Shown here in pieces: positions 1 to 11,083 of a DNA stretch of 64,000 bases (positions are counted from its first letter, which is position 1; every line of letters starts with the position of its first letter). Source of the DNA: Rosa chinensis. Its lineage: Eukaryota > Streptophyta > Magnoliopsida > Rosales > Rosaceae. Below the pieces are notes generated by a model. The model saw only the letters and a program-made list of their open reading frames with translations, did not search any database and was not told where the DNA came from. The stretch is from assembly GCF_002994745.2 (NCBI RefSeq), contig NC_037091.1:57459612-57523611 (forward strand), read 5' to 3'. The position numbers were made by a program, and so were the translations under genes.

Positions 1-639
1 TCAATAAATTATTTACGTAAGGAGTTTATCTTATAAGAGGATATGAAAACTCTCATTTGAGGACTGACTTGCAATATAATTTAATCATCGGATGTTCCTC
101 TTATGTCCTAAAATTCAAACAAACTCGATCTAATAAAACTCAATCTAACGAATCTCTGGTTCAGAAGATAATTATTTGTCAAAATTACCCTAATCCCTAC
201 TATATAAATAATTGTCATCATTTGCATGTAAGCCGGAATGAAGACCTATTTACTGAACAACTACTTGGATAATAAAAATCAAAGCAAATTAAGAACTTGG
301 GAGGGAGTAATATAGAAACAGAAGTGGCACAAAGAACTTCTAGGGAACTGAGAAAGGGGAACCCCCCAAAGCAAAGGACTTTGGAAAACCAGACTCAAGT
401 GAAATTCCCATCTCTCTCTCTTTCCTCTCCACAGGAGCAAGAAGTAAAGAATAACAGAAATATATCAGTAGCATTTTCCCCTATAAAATTTACACAAAAG
501 CTAAAGTTTCAGTCGTTGTATTGGAGACTGGAAACACTCCCTCTCTCTAGGGTCTCTCTCTCTCTCTCATTCTGTCTGTCTCCTTTTTTTTATTTTCTTT
601 CTTCAAAAATTAAAATACTGAAGCATGATTTCATCACTA
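1..639. other. Intergenic DNA, no gene seen
   Basis: AT-rich sequence upstream of the neprosin-domain gene. Only pyrimidine-rich CT microsatellite patches (about 410-435 and 545-575) stand out. The short open frames here have no recognisable protein similarity and look random. Confidence 0.6.
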
Positions 640-644
640 CCCAG

Positions 645-653
645 TATATATAA
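645..653 (+). promoter_or_regulatory. Probable TATA box of the neprosin-domain gene
   Basis: A TATATATAA stretch lies about 340 bases before the chosen ATG at 988, just after CT-rich patches that are typical of plant core promoters. The leader would be about 300 bases. No splice signal in the leader was established. Confidence 0.4.
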
Positions 654-987
654 CTACACTCCCACATGGCCAAAACTTTAAGTAAACACAACCTCCTATT
701 TCCCATTTGCTTGCCTCTCTTATTTTAATCAGGTCGTGCTCGGAAGCTCAAGTTCTCAGAACATAAACCCCAAGAAGGCTCTTAGAATAGAAGGAAAATT
801 TTCTCTTATTCTGGGGCTCAAAATCCTTGAAAATGGTGAGGGAGTGAGTGTTGGGTTTCTTAGAATGGTCGTCATGTGTTGGAAGAGCAATAGATTGTGT
901 TATTTTGATGACAGAAGAAGACACCAACATCAACGTAAACAACAAAGGGATTCAACAGAAGAAACAAGACAAGAAAACTTCACAGCC

Positions 988-3780
988 ATGGCTTCTAGCT
1001 GGTCTAATGTTTCCTCCCCAATCATTCCCCTTCTTGTTTGCTTCCTTTTTGTTTCTTCTTCAATATGTCCGGTAGTCCAAGCCGCCGAAATGGCCAATCA
1101 GACTTTCAATCCGGAGCAACAGTTAAAGAAGCTGAAGAACATGAAGGCTCGTCTCAGAAAAATCAACAAGCCTGCCCTCAAGACATTTCAGGCATAATTT
1201 TTACCTCCACTTCCTCTGTTCTTGCTCTGTTTCTGGCTCTGTTCCTGCTCTGTTTTACTCTGTTCTTGAACTGTGCTCCTTGTTTGTTGATGGTGCAGAG
1301 TCCAGATGGTGATCTTATAGATTGTGTTCTTTCTCATCAGCAACCTGCTTTTGATCATCCTCGATTAAAAGGACAGAAGCCATTGGTATTTAACCCGGAC
1401 ATTTCTTCAAAATTCTTAATCCCAGCTGAAAAAGTGAAGCAAGATTGAATTTCTCTTTTTACTTTCAATTTGCAGGATCCACCTGAGAGACCAAAAGGTC
1501 TTAATCCCACTAGTATGATCCATGAAAATTTTCAACTATGGAGCTTGCCAGGTAATATATGCCCAGATGGTACAATTCCGATTCGAAGAACAAGAGAGCA
1601 AGACGTGCTCAGAGCTAGCTCGGTTCGAAGATACGGAAGAAAAACACCCAGGCATGTTCGAAGAGATTCATCCAGCAATGGCCATGAGGTTAGTACTTAG
1701 TAGAATGAATGCACAAACATGTAGCAGAGAAAATCCCAGAATTTTTCTGAAGGGTCACAATCATATAATTATTTCAGTCAATTTAGACCTTATTAAAGAA
1801 AAGAATGGAAGAGTGTGGGTACAGAAAACTGCTTTACTTATGTTCACTGTTAAGTCATCTTCTTTCTTTTATAACCATGGGAACAAAGTCGGTGATTTTA
1901 CTGCTTTTTTTGTCCACCACTTTATTTTTGTTTTCTTCTGGTTTGAAACTTTGAAATTGATTTTAATAAAAAAAATATAAAAAAAAACTAACACAAGCAG
2001 TATGAATTTCCATACATGTTGCAGAATTTCATGCTTCTTCTACTATATCAATTCTGGGTTTTTATAATTTTGTGATTATTATTTGGTTGCAGCATGCAGT
2101 TGGGTATGTGAGTGGAGATCAATACTATGGAGCAAAAGCAAGTATCAATGTCTGGGCACCAAAGGTTGCGAATCAATATGAATTCAGCTTATCTCAAATG
2201 TGGGTCATTTCTGGTTCATTTGGCGACGACCTCAACACCATTGAAGCTGGTTGGCAGGTACCGCTGAAGTTAGCTTGTAAAATTTCTCTGTTTCATTCTT
2301 GTTTAGGACCATTCGAGTAAGTCAAGTCCATGAAAGCTACACTCTAACGCGCAATTTCACGGTTGCGGAGACGCACCAAAAAATGCGATTTCACATTTAA
2401 AGCAGTAGTAATCAAAGCTCAACCACCTTGCTCTGTTTTTCTTTTGCGTACAGTAGCCATGGAAGCTAATATCATTTAATTTCTGTGCAGGTCAGCCCAG
2501 AGCTATATGGGGACAACTATCCTAGATTCTTTACTTATTGGACAGTAAGTAACAGAAAATTAGTCTCATCTTTCCATAGTTGACATTAATTACTAAACCT
2601 AACTTAATGTTTGAACTATTGTTCATTTTCAGACAGATGCATATCAAGCAACTGGGTGCTACAATCTGCTGTGTTCGGGTTTTGTTCAGACGAATAGTCG
2701 AATCGCCATTGGAGCTGCAATTTCTCCAACCTCTGGTTACAATGGTGGACAGTTTGATATTAGTTTATTGATTTGGAAGGTAAATAACTAGCCCTTAAAT
2801 TTCATGTTTTCTGCTAAATTTAGACACCAATTAGCTAGGATTCTTGGCCTATGCTTAAATCTGCAACAAGACCAAATTTAGCCAGAAATGACAAGAGCAG
2901 ACAAAACCCAGAAAGGAAAATTATGAATGTGTGTTGAAGCATAAATTCTTAGATTTTCACTATAAAGGCGTGCGGGAAAGCGTTGGTAAAATTCCAAAAT
3001 AATGGGCTGTAATTCCGTTGTGCTTTTCTGCTTTGCCAGATTCCCTTCTTTTACTAGAGAAATATACCTCTCCCACTAAAACTTTAATGCTACTTAGAGA
3101 AAGTTTCCCATTACCTTCAACAATTAATTCCATTTCTATATAGATAAAATTAAAGATTATGCGGAGACTGTTTATGTTACGTGACATTGATGAGTGACAT
3201 AACAGTTTAGTTAAAAGATAACATGTGTTCTATAAATAAAATTTTAATAATCATTGTCTTTTAACTAAACTGTTCTGTCACTCAACACTGCTTCTCAACA
3301 TGAATAATCTCGTTATCAATGTTACTAATGAGTAATTATTCTCAAAGATGAGTGAGAGTAAAGAGGACATATTCTAAAGTGTAAAAGCGTATTGTTTTGT
3401 AGGATCCAAAGCATGGAAATTGGTGGCTGGAATTTGGGAATGGGGTTCTAGTTGGATACTGGCCATCATTCTTGTTCACTCATCTTCAAGACCACGCAAG
3501 CATGGTACAATTTGGTGGAGAAGTTGTAAACTCAAGGCCTTCTGGATCTCACACTGCAACACAAATGGGAAGTGGTCATTTTGCAGGAGAAGGTTTTGGC
3601 AAAGCTTCTTACTTTAGAAACTTGCAGGTTGTGGATTGGGACAACAGCCTAATCCCATTATCAAACCTCAAAGTTTTGGCAGATCATCCAAATTGCTATG
3701 ACATCCAAGGAGGCATTAACAATTTTTGGGGGAATTACTTTTACTATGGTGGTCCTGGAAGAAATGTGAGGTGTCCCTAA
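988..3780 (+). CDS. Neprosin-domain (DUF239/DUF4409) secreted protein
   Basis: Seven exons join in frame: 988-1191, 1299-1385, 1476-1688, 2093-2257, 2491-2544, 2633-2779, 3403-3780, giving 415 aa, normal for the family. Residues 1-33 are a hydrophobic signal peptide, so the product should be secreted. An activation-peptide domain (about 40-170, with [16 protein letters not shown] and GTIPIRRT) precedes the neprosin catalytic domain (about 175-415). In neprosin from pitcher plants two glutamates form the active site of a proline-cleaving glutamic peptidase; the likely equivalents here are Glu219 (IEAGWQ) and Glu330 (FGGEV), both present. The ATG at 988 is chosen because it directly precedes the signal peptide; an in-frame ATG upstream (865) would bury it. 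Intron 1 starts with GC, not GT. Activity of plant non-carnivorous members is poorly known, so peptidase function is inferred. Confidence 0.9.
3187..3287. repeat. Inverted repeat (hairpin) in neprosin-gene intron 6
   Basis: The left arm (about 3187-3217, containing ACAGTTTAGTTAAAAGA) is matched by its reverse complement at about 3257-3286 (TCTTTTAACTAAACTGTT), with an AT-rich loop. It looks like the core of an old MITE inside the 623-bp intron. Confidence 0.6.
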
Positions 3781-5269
3781 GGGAAAAAAGGTATAGAGCT
3801 AGGGTTTTATATTTTTTTACATAATATTAAATTTTTCTCTCTTTTTCATTTTCTTTTCTTGGGTGATTTGGGTTTCTATTATCCATTAGCAATTGAGTTT
3901 GGGGTATTCTTGTATTTGTTTTCCTTCCCTTTTTTCTCCCAACTAACAGGTGATCCATTAATCACACCACCCTTAGGGACTCATGTAAATTTGGAGGAAA
4001 CAAAAGGTAATAGTGAATATACTATGGCTTGTGATTTTTCAGTTCCCCTCTATATACTTTATTTACCAAGTTTTCAAAGCAAAAATTCTTCATTGTTCTA
4101 AAAATTACAAATCATAAGTTGTTGCCAAATAAAAATAACAGTTGCCAAGGAGAAAATGCATGCCTCTAAAACCTAAACCCTAAAAATTATAAATAATTGT
4201 GACCCAAAGCTTATCTAGGCTTATATATAATTATCTATCATTAAGCTTTCTTGCCTTTGAAGACAGCACTGTTTCACACACAGAAACGCAATAAACAAAC
4301 CCAAAAGAGTATTCAACTAGTACCCCAAATATAAATCATAATGACTATCTATATGAATATGATAGCCACAGCTCATACTTTGCGTTACCACATGAACTTG
4401 TCGAAATTGCCTCCTCTATGCATAATTTCCATTTTTCTTAAAGTTTACTTTAGCTCTTAATTGTCATAATTAAACTTCATGTAGTAGAAAAAAAGGTGTC
4501 GACACTCGACAGTATCATATAGCCCAGATTCGTTTACCATGAAAATCAATGATGTCTTGGAGTCTTTCTTTCCCATACTTCAAACCCGCGTTTTGAATCG
4601 TAAACGAAATCTCATTTGTTATGTACAAGATGATTATGCATTTTTCTTTGGTTATAATGTAGAAAAGAGAAGCTGACCTTAGAAGCCAAGTCGGTGGTTA
4701 GTGATAGAAACCAGAATTACGGTGGCTAGTCCAATTTAGATTTTTGATGAATAAAAACATATACAAAGAGAAGACGTCGTGGAATATGAATCAAGGACTT
4801 GAGAAAATCTCATTATGTCACATGGGATGTGGTATTATTCGTATAAACTCAGTGTGGAGTATTGACTTTGGAAGTGCATTCCATTATATTCATAGGTCAA
4901 AAATCTAAGGTTCAATCAATGTTATGACCCAAGTTTGCCTCCTGCTCTTCCGCCACATCTTAATGCGCTCACTGGATATACAGCTGGTGGCTCTGGAGCT
5001 GTCAATTCCAACACTATCGAAAATCACGACTCAAAACTCTTTCGAAACAAAATGGGTGTGAACCCACGCGATGGAAAAATAGGTTGACAAAGACACAAGC
5101 ATCTGGTAGCCAGCTCTTTGTAATATATTTACAAGCTATGCTCACTTCAGAAAAGTTATTTTCCTGTGTGCAATAACTTGGAGAATATGGAAATGGGGCC
5201 TTCATGAATTGAACTGTCAATAGTACGTAAAGGGTTCTTGTCAAAGTGGTACAGATCATTCCTGAAGAG
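3781..5269. other. Intergenic DNA, no gene seen
   Basis: The 3' flank of the neprosin-domain gene followed by AT-rich DNA. No conserved coding segment, RNA gene or clear transposon was recognised on either strand. Confidence 0.55.
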
Positions 5270-5274
5270 GCTGA

Positions 5275-5480
5275 AGCTCTTCTGAAACCATCTCAATAAA
5301 GTTCCTTCATCTTTTCCCCAAGAGTTTCAGCCTCTTCAGTCATCAATTTCTTACAGTAACAGTTGAGCAGGGCATTGCAACTGAGATGGTTTTGAACGAC
5401 TCAGGAAGATTCTTGAGTAATCTTCAGCAGGAATTCCTCCAAGTTTGGGAACGAGATCGAGATGTATAGCCCGACGACTA
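5275..5480 (-). pseudogene. Pentatricopeptide repeat (PPR) protein pseudogene fragment
   Basis: Three minus-strand frames in succession give segments typical of P-class mitochondrial PPR proteins: AIHLDLVPKLGGIPAEDY, then NLPESFKTIS, then NALLNCYCKKLMTEEAETL followed by GEKMKELY and a stop. The segments fall in the order and spacing of one PPR protein, but the frame changes at least twice and a stop follows. No start, no further repeats and no flanking exons were found, so this is a decayed fragment. The family call rests on remembered PPR sequence patterns. Confidence 0.75.
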
Positions 5481-7466
5481 ACATACAGTCTTGTTCATTC
5501 CCCTATTAACCATAGTTTCAGAGAGCTATAGTAGGAAAGAACTTGGCATCTGTGTCTTGCAGTTCAGATTTAAAACACATAAAACAAAGACAGATAAAAA
5601 TTACATTCAAATATGTTACGAGACCAAGCTTCATCCTATCCGTTATTATCACAGCGCGCAGGAGAATATATAGCTAGGATGGCATTTCGTAAAGAGGCAC
5701 CAATTAATGGAACTGGATATTGGCTAATGAATAGATTCAAAACGCAGCCATCAAATCGAACAACTAGAAAACAAGCATTAAGAATACCTACCGTTAAATT
5801 TACAGTAAAAACTTCTGATTTTTTATTGAGTTGAGAAGATCAGTAGACATGAACGAAGTTACATTCTAATGCTACTTCTACCTAACTTTCCAGAATTGGA
5901 ACTTGGAAATGTCATTTGGGCCTACTATGTTGTACTAGGCTTCTCACTCCGGTCGTAAAGGTTGGGTTTCTTTTCCCAATAAAATTTAGAAGGGAGGTGA
6001 GTTAAATATAATTGGGGCCCCTAGTTTACTTGGAGGTTTAACGTGGCAGGCCCAATATCGCAGCCGTCTCGTGCCATGTCCAGTGGGCTAGTTTGATCCG
6101 CTCTACGACAAAAGCCTAGTTTATGTCGCAAACTTGCGGATCCGCAAAAGTGTCGAGGCTCTGCTAATCCACACATTTTTTGTTGCTTTTGTCTTGCGAC
6201 TTGCCTTCATGTTGTGCTCGTGCCAAGTTTATGTTAACCGCGTCATACTCGACTCATTTACACCCCTATTTTCGTTTCTCGTTTATGATGACGGCCGGGC
6301 AATCAAGCTAATGTATGATTTTTAAGGCATTTTAATCTTTTGCTTTCACATTATTAACACATAATTTTATGACGGAAAAAACTTGGCACCGAACCATTGA
6401 TCTGGATCGGTATGAGTTTGACACATATTTATTTCAATTTAAGGTTTTTAAATGATTTTGAAAAATAGATGTCAAATTTCTAGTGGTGCATATGAGTGGC
6501 TATGGATGGATAGCTGCGTTCGAATTGGTTTCGGACCTCAAGTTGCAACTAGGTAGGAATATTTAACAGTCAAACTTCTTCGTCAAAAACTACCGAAGAC
6601 CAAAAGATTATAAACCTTGTTGACGAACTCAGTTGAACCAAGGCAAGACCTGAAGAAGAAAAATGAATTACGTCGAGATTAATTAGTTGAACGAAGTTTT
6701 TGCAAATTGCAAGATAAGAAAACTCTAGAATTTAGTAGATTGGTCATGAATTACGTCACACACGAGTGGTGGTAAACGATTCTCCAGAAGAACTAGAAGC
6801 TTCCAATGGATTTGATGGTTTTGATTCTTCTTTCACATCTGCTCCAGCGCCTCCACGTGGCACAAGCTAGCATGCAACGACGTCGTTTTCCCCGGTACCC
6901 GATTCTTCTATATCTGCGTAATTTCTCTCTTGCTGTCTTGCACAGAATTAGCACGATGATTTCCATACAAGATTTGGTGCCGCACACGAAAAATGATGTT
7001 ATTGATTTTAACGACATGTGAATAACGAAGGGTGATTAACAAGTAATTAAGAATGTAAGCGAATCTGAGGGGTTTGGTAGATAATTAATTAAATTAAAAA
7101 GGGGTTAAGCAGGCTTTGGGTTTGGGTGGCGAATCTAATTTGCGGTCAAATCTTAATCTTTTGCCCCATTTTGGACAACAAAAGACAGCGCAAAATGGCT
7201 CACCGTCCACCAAACTTTTTTTTTTTCTTAACTTGTAGTGTAATATTCTGTGTGGCTGAGAGAGCACATAGCTGGCTGCTTTTTTGCCTTTTTTAGAATG
7301 GTTTTGAATTTTTTGGTTTTTATTTATAGATTGTCGCACCTAACAATGAATTGCATGTGCAAATAAACCACTTGCTATGAGTAAGAGAATGATCAATCAT
7401 CTCCCACCACGTTTTGCCCTTGCGTGCAAGATACAATGATACATTCCATTATTGCGTTGATTCTTT
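5481..7466. other. Intergenic DNA, no gene seen
   Basis: AT-rich DNA with short non-conserved open frames. The only notable feature is a palindrome-cored motif AACGACGTCGTTTTC at 6876-6890, also found near other genes in this window. Confidence 0.5.
6876..6890. promoter_or_regulatory. ACGACGTCGT palindromic motif
   Basis: The 10-base palindrome ACGACGTCGT followed by TTTTC. The same core occurs twice before the AP-1 mu gene. No gene directly follows here, so the site may be a relic of a promoter or chance. Confidence 0.35.
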
Positions 7467-7626
7467 ATAGAATCATTTTCTCCTTTTCTCTTAAAATGAT
7501 ATTTGGATCTCCAATAATTTTTGAAAATTTTTAAATCTAACTCTGCCCTTCTAAAAAAAAATTAAAAATAAATAAATAAAATCTTGACCTTCTCTTCTCT
7601 CCCCTTGCCCCTCTCTCATTCTCTTA

Positions 7627-7969
7627 GGCCTCGTTCAGTTCGCAGAAAGTAAGCATCAGGAAATGAAAGTTGTTCATTTCATGTGTTTGGGATGCAAAAT
7701 GAAAGGAAATAATTTCCTGAAGCAAAGAAAAATAGCAGGGAAAATAGTTCATTCCATACTCCAAATGAATCACTTTCTCCCCTTTTTCCTTACATTTATT
7801 ACTCACAACACATTATTTTATTCCATTAATTACATACTTTTTAACAGCTTTTCGGATAATTTTCTTTACATTACCAAACATCGGAATGGAAAGTACTTCG
7901 AAAATTTCATTTCCCTTCCCATGGGAAAGACAAAGGAACTACTTTCTTTTTCGCGAACCAAACAAGGCC
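7627..7969. mobile_element. MITE with GGCCTYGTTY termini
   Basis: A 343-bp AT-rich element bounded by GGCCTCGTTCAGTTCGC on the left and the reverse complement of GGCCTTGTTTGGTTCGC on the right. The outer TA on both sides may be the target duplication. The terminus style recalls Harbinger/Tourist MITEs, but the superfamily is not proven. It is nested in the larger element around it. Confidence 0.7.
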
Positions 7970-8388
7970 TAAGTCAGACATGAGGATTATTGGACAACTT
8001 TGATTTAGGTAGAATGTTAAAGATTGCAAAATGGAATAAAACACAAAACATATAGACAAGAACAATCGAGAACATAATGATTGAAAAGCAATTTCTATTT
8101 CCTTTTTTTTTTCTTTCTAGTTTGGTTTAATTACTTCACTTCATAGAGTTGATCGTTAATTGTTATCTTAGTCTCTTTTTATGATTTTTTTTTCATTTTT
8201 GCTAGAGTGGACTATGAAGCAACAGATTTGGGTTTAGGAAAATTGGTTTTGATAATAGTCTTCTTGTGGTATTGTAAATTGCACGATTTATTAAGAAATA
8301 GAACGAGGTTCATAAGAGTATCCAAGCTTACAAGGTGAATGGTGTTAAGTCATGACTATGACCTGAGTTTTAAGTGATTGAAAAAAAA

Positions 8389-8389
8389 A

Positions 8390-8429
<40 letters not shown>

Positions 8430-8430
8430 T
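8389..8430. repeat. (AT)n microsatellite
   Basis: Interrupted run of TA dinucleotides within the MULE-like element. Confidence 0.9.
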
Positions 8431-8545
8431 ACTTGTAGATTTCTATTGGAAAAAAACTGTGTGGATACAAAAAAGGGTAAGATTGGAAGTTTTGTGTAAA
8501 ATATAGAATTGGAGATCCAAATACCAATTTAGGAGGTGTGAATAT

Positions 8546-9140
8546 AAGTTTTTTTTAATATTTTTTTTATCTATAAAATTACAAAAAAAAAAAACAATAG
8601 TCTCAAGGGTTAAGTATCAAACAATAGTCTTAGTCTTTAATTTTTAGGGTTGCCAATGAAATGCGGATACCACTTGAGCTAATGATCACATGCAACCATG
8701 AGTTGACATTTACGAAGTTCGATTTCCAATCTGTTTTACTCTTCTTCTTCTTTTTTTTTTGGTAGCTTCAATATCAAGATTATACTAACAACTTTTCGTA
8801 TCCCGAAGTATACGCCACAAGTGTATCTACTTTGTTGTCAAAATTTGAGAATCATTTTCAACCATTCTAACATCGACTTTACTTTTTTCTCCATCAATTT
8901 TAATATCATCTTAATATTATGATTGTAATAACAGCTCGGTCATAGCTCAAAATATACTCTACAAATTTGCTTTTAAATTTCTAGTGTTTAACGATTATAA
9001 ATTTCAATTCATGTTTGCTTGTTTTCTTTTCTCCAAATTTATCAAAATCTCAACTGTTGACAATTGGAAACTACAAGTCAGAGCCGTCAAACCTAGTGTT
9101 GGTATGAGCTATGAAGGAGTATAGAAACATAAGAAGATAA
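8546..9140. other. Intergenic DNA, no gene seen
   Basis: AT-rich DNA with poly-T tracts between two transposon-derived segments; nothing recognised. Confidence 0.5.
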
Positions 9141-9452
9141 GGGCATCTCCAACCCTAGTGTCAAAAGCCATTTTGGCTTCCCCAATCCAAGTCCAGCATC
9201 TCCAACCGAATAGAAAAATGAGTTAAAATGACCCCCAAGTTAAAAGCTTAGTAATTTTGACTAAGTTTTGTAAAACGAAAGCCAAAATGGAGAAGAAGGG
9301 AGAGGAGGTGAATCCCATGGTCCATTGAGATTATGTTATGGCTTTTGACTAGACAGGGTTGGACATGTAAAATCTGAATGAATAGTAATGACACTAGGTG
9401 TGTCAAATTCATGAAGTGGCTATGACTTTTGACTAGAAGGTTGAAGATGCCC
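9141..9452. mobile_element. MITE with GGGCATCTCCAACC termini
   Basis: A 312-bp segment starts with GGGCATCTCCAACC and ends with GGTTGAAGATGCCC, an inverted pair with one mismatch. The interior has further mirrored pieces (CAAAAGCCA / TGACTTTTGACTAG). Flanks are TAA and TAC, a possible imperfect 3-bp target duplication. Such termini are common on plant MITEs; no transposase is encoded. Confidence 0.7.
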
Positions 9453-9473
9453 TACAAACTCTGAATAAGTAGT

Positions 9474-10098
9474 TGTGGCCCGGAGAGTTTACCATCCACC
9501 TAGGTGGTGCTCACCTTTTGACAGTCTACTTCCTCAATTCCAGCCATCGGCGATTTAACCGCTTCGAAACAGCAGGTAAACCAAGAGTTTTCAAGCCGGA
9601 CGTGGAGATACCAAAGGGTACGCATTCACCGCCGCAATTTGTGCCTCCGCCGAAGACCCTTCTTTCAAAAGCTTGAGCAGCGGCGTCAACAATTATCGAC
9701 AAGCACCCTTGGCTAGCTGGACTGGCTCATCAACAATTATCTTCTTGTTCCGGTCGTTGTCCCTTACCAGCGAGACGAGTGAGCTCGCCGCCTCGACTCT
9801 GTCCCGGAGCTGACCCACTTGAATGGTGGCGATGGAGGACCAGACCCAGCTCAGAATCGGGTCGTTGCTAGCAATGGGCGGTAGGGAGAGGTTGGCGCCG
9901 TCGAACTCTAAGACGGAGAGGAGCCACTTCATGTCACCGATAGAGGACTCGAGGAGGTTGGAGACCTTGCGGAAGTCGGTAGTAGTGGTGATGGAGAAGA
10001 CCTGACGGAGAACGTGAAATGAGTAGCTGTCGTTCTGCCACGTCACTAGGTGAGCACCGCCTAGGTGGATAGCAGAATTTTCGGCCGTGGCCACATTC
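9474..10098. mobile_element. Pack-MULE-like element carrying an ARO gene fragment
   Basis: Inverted termini share TGTGGCC and, further in, ATCCACCTAGG and GGTGCTCACC (left 9474-9515, right about 10049-10095). The flanks ATAAGTAGT (9465-9473) and ATAAATAGT (10099-10107) match at 8 of 9 bases, the 9-bp target duplication expected of Mutator-like elements. Nearly all of the interior is a host gene fragment (separate entry), which is the definition of a Pack-MULE. There is no transposase. Confidence 0.7.
9530..10040 (-). pseudogene. ARMADILLO-REPEAT-ONLY (ARO)-like captured gene fragment
   Basis: The minus strand encodes LRQVFSITTTTDFRKVSNLL, SSIGDMKWLLSVL, LPPIASNDPILSWVWSSIA and AASSLVSLVRDNDRNKKIIV, matching the N-terminal domain and start of the armadillo repeats of plant ARO proteins, which act in polar tip growth. 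Past about 9690 the piece LLKEGSSAEAQIAAVNA continues the same protein after a break, followed by a stop. Both the N-terminus and most armadillo repeats are missing. It sits wholly between transposon inverted repeats, so it is best read as captured, not as a native gene. Confidence 0.75.
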
Positions 10099-10107
10099 AT
10101 AAATAGT

Positions 10108-10690
10108 TCTAATGTCCCCGCACGCATCTATTAACTACTTCGATGCCCCTCTCGAGTCTTAGCACCGATAGCAGTTAGGACCTTGTCCCATCTCTCGCTC
10201 ATTAATAATGATCAATACTAGCTAGTACTAGCAGAGTAGCAGCAGCCACATTTTCCATGTATGGTAGTCCTTGCTTGCGTCCGGTACCCGTCAATCACCC
10301 AACTTCCGGCGAGGGCGCGTGAGTGAGAAATTAAAGAATGCCATTATTAGACCGGTTGTAGTTGGTCCGCCGTAGGTAGCCCAACCTATCAGTCGGCACC
10401 ACCATGCTTAGCTCCAGCACACTCGCCCCCATACTCTTTTAAGTCGAAGCGAATTTTTAATTAATGAATTAAGTAGATACAACGAATAATAAAAAATAAA
10501 AACCTTATCTGCAAAAATCCGAATCTTTCATAATTTCCAGCTTACCTGTATTCATCGTTTGTAGCTATTTCAGCGGGTCCCACCCGCGGGGTTGATAATT
10601 TCTTGGAGCGTATTTAACAAGGAACACGTGGCGCCAATCGGAGCCAACGTTTTTTTGTTTCCCCTGTTTTTTTTTCCTCCGTTTATTCTG
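10108..10690. other. Upstream region of the lipase gene
   Basis: No gene seen. The proximal part holds a G-box (10625-10630) and a CT-rich tract (about 10860-10915) leading into the lipase transcript. The rest is unremarkable. Confidence 0.5.
10625..10630 (+). promoter_or_regulatory. G-box CACGTG upstream of lipase gene
   Basis: A CACGTG core in the context AACACGTGGCGCC, about 440 bases before the lipase start codon. It is a known bZIP/bHLH binding core in plants; function here is inferred from position only. Confidence 0.4.
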
Positions 10691-11083
10691 GCTTCTTCGT
10701 TCTCGTTCGTCTCGTATGAATGTGAATGAACAGCGAGCGAAAAGAAGAAGAGAGGTATTTATTTGTGGGGTTTGTGATAATCGCGTGAGAGAGAATATAG
10801 TTGGGCAACGAGAAAATTGTGGAGAAGAAAAACAAACCCCATTTCCCTCTCGAGTCTCTCTTATCTTTTTGTCTTTCTTTTCTCTTTTGATTCCACCTTC
10901 TTCTTCTCTCTGTGTTTCCGTTGGATAACACAAAAACAAAAGAGGCCCGCGGAGTTTCAGAGAGAGAATTTGTTGTCCCCTTCTTTTGTGGAAGAAAAGA
11001 AGGGGGCTTTTTGTTGTGTTATTTAAGTTCTAAGGCCCGCCTCATTGGGGCTCCGGTATTAGATGTACGGTAGTGTGAGGAAG

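Larger units (their letters stand above)
7467..8545. mobile_element. MULE-like inverted-repeat element (probable)
   Basis: The left end (about 7467-7525, with ATTTGGATCTCCAAT) and right end (about 8500-8545, with ATTGGAGATCCAAAT) are inverted copies that stay alignable for about 50 bases. The right end resembles the terminus of the better-preserved element at 14149-15212. No target duplication could be fixed, and no transposase frame remains. A smaller MITE is nested at 7627-7969 and an (AT)n run at 8389-8430. Confidence 0.5.

Noticed and set aside
4900..5030. Pro-rich plus-strand stretch (PSLPPALPPHLNALTGY) as a gene fragment
   Set aside because: No family recognised, too short, no flanking support.
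6793..7021. Overlapping frames on both strands near 6.8-7.0 kb
   Set aside because: No recognisable family, no exon partners and no coding-like composition.
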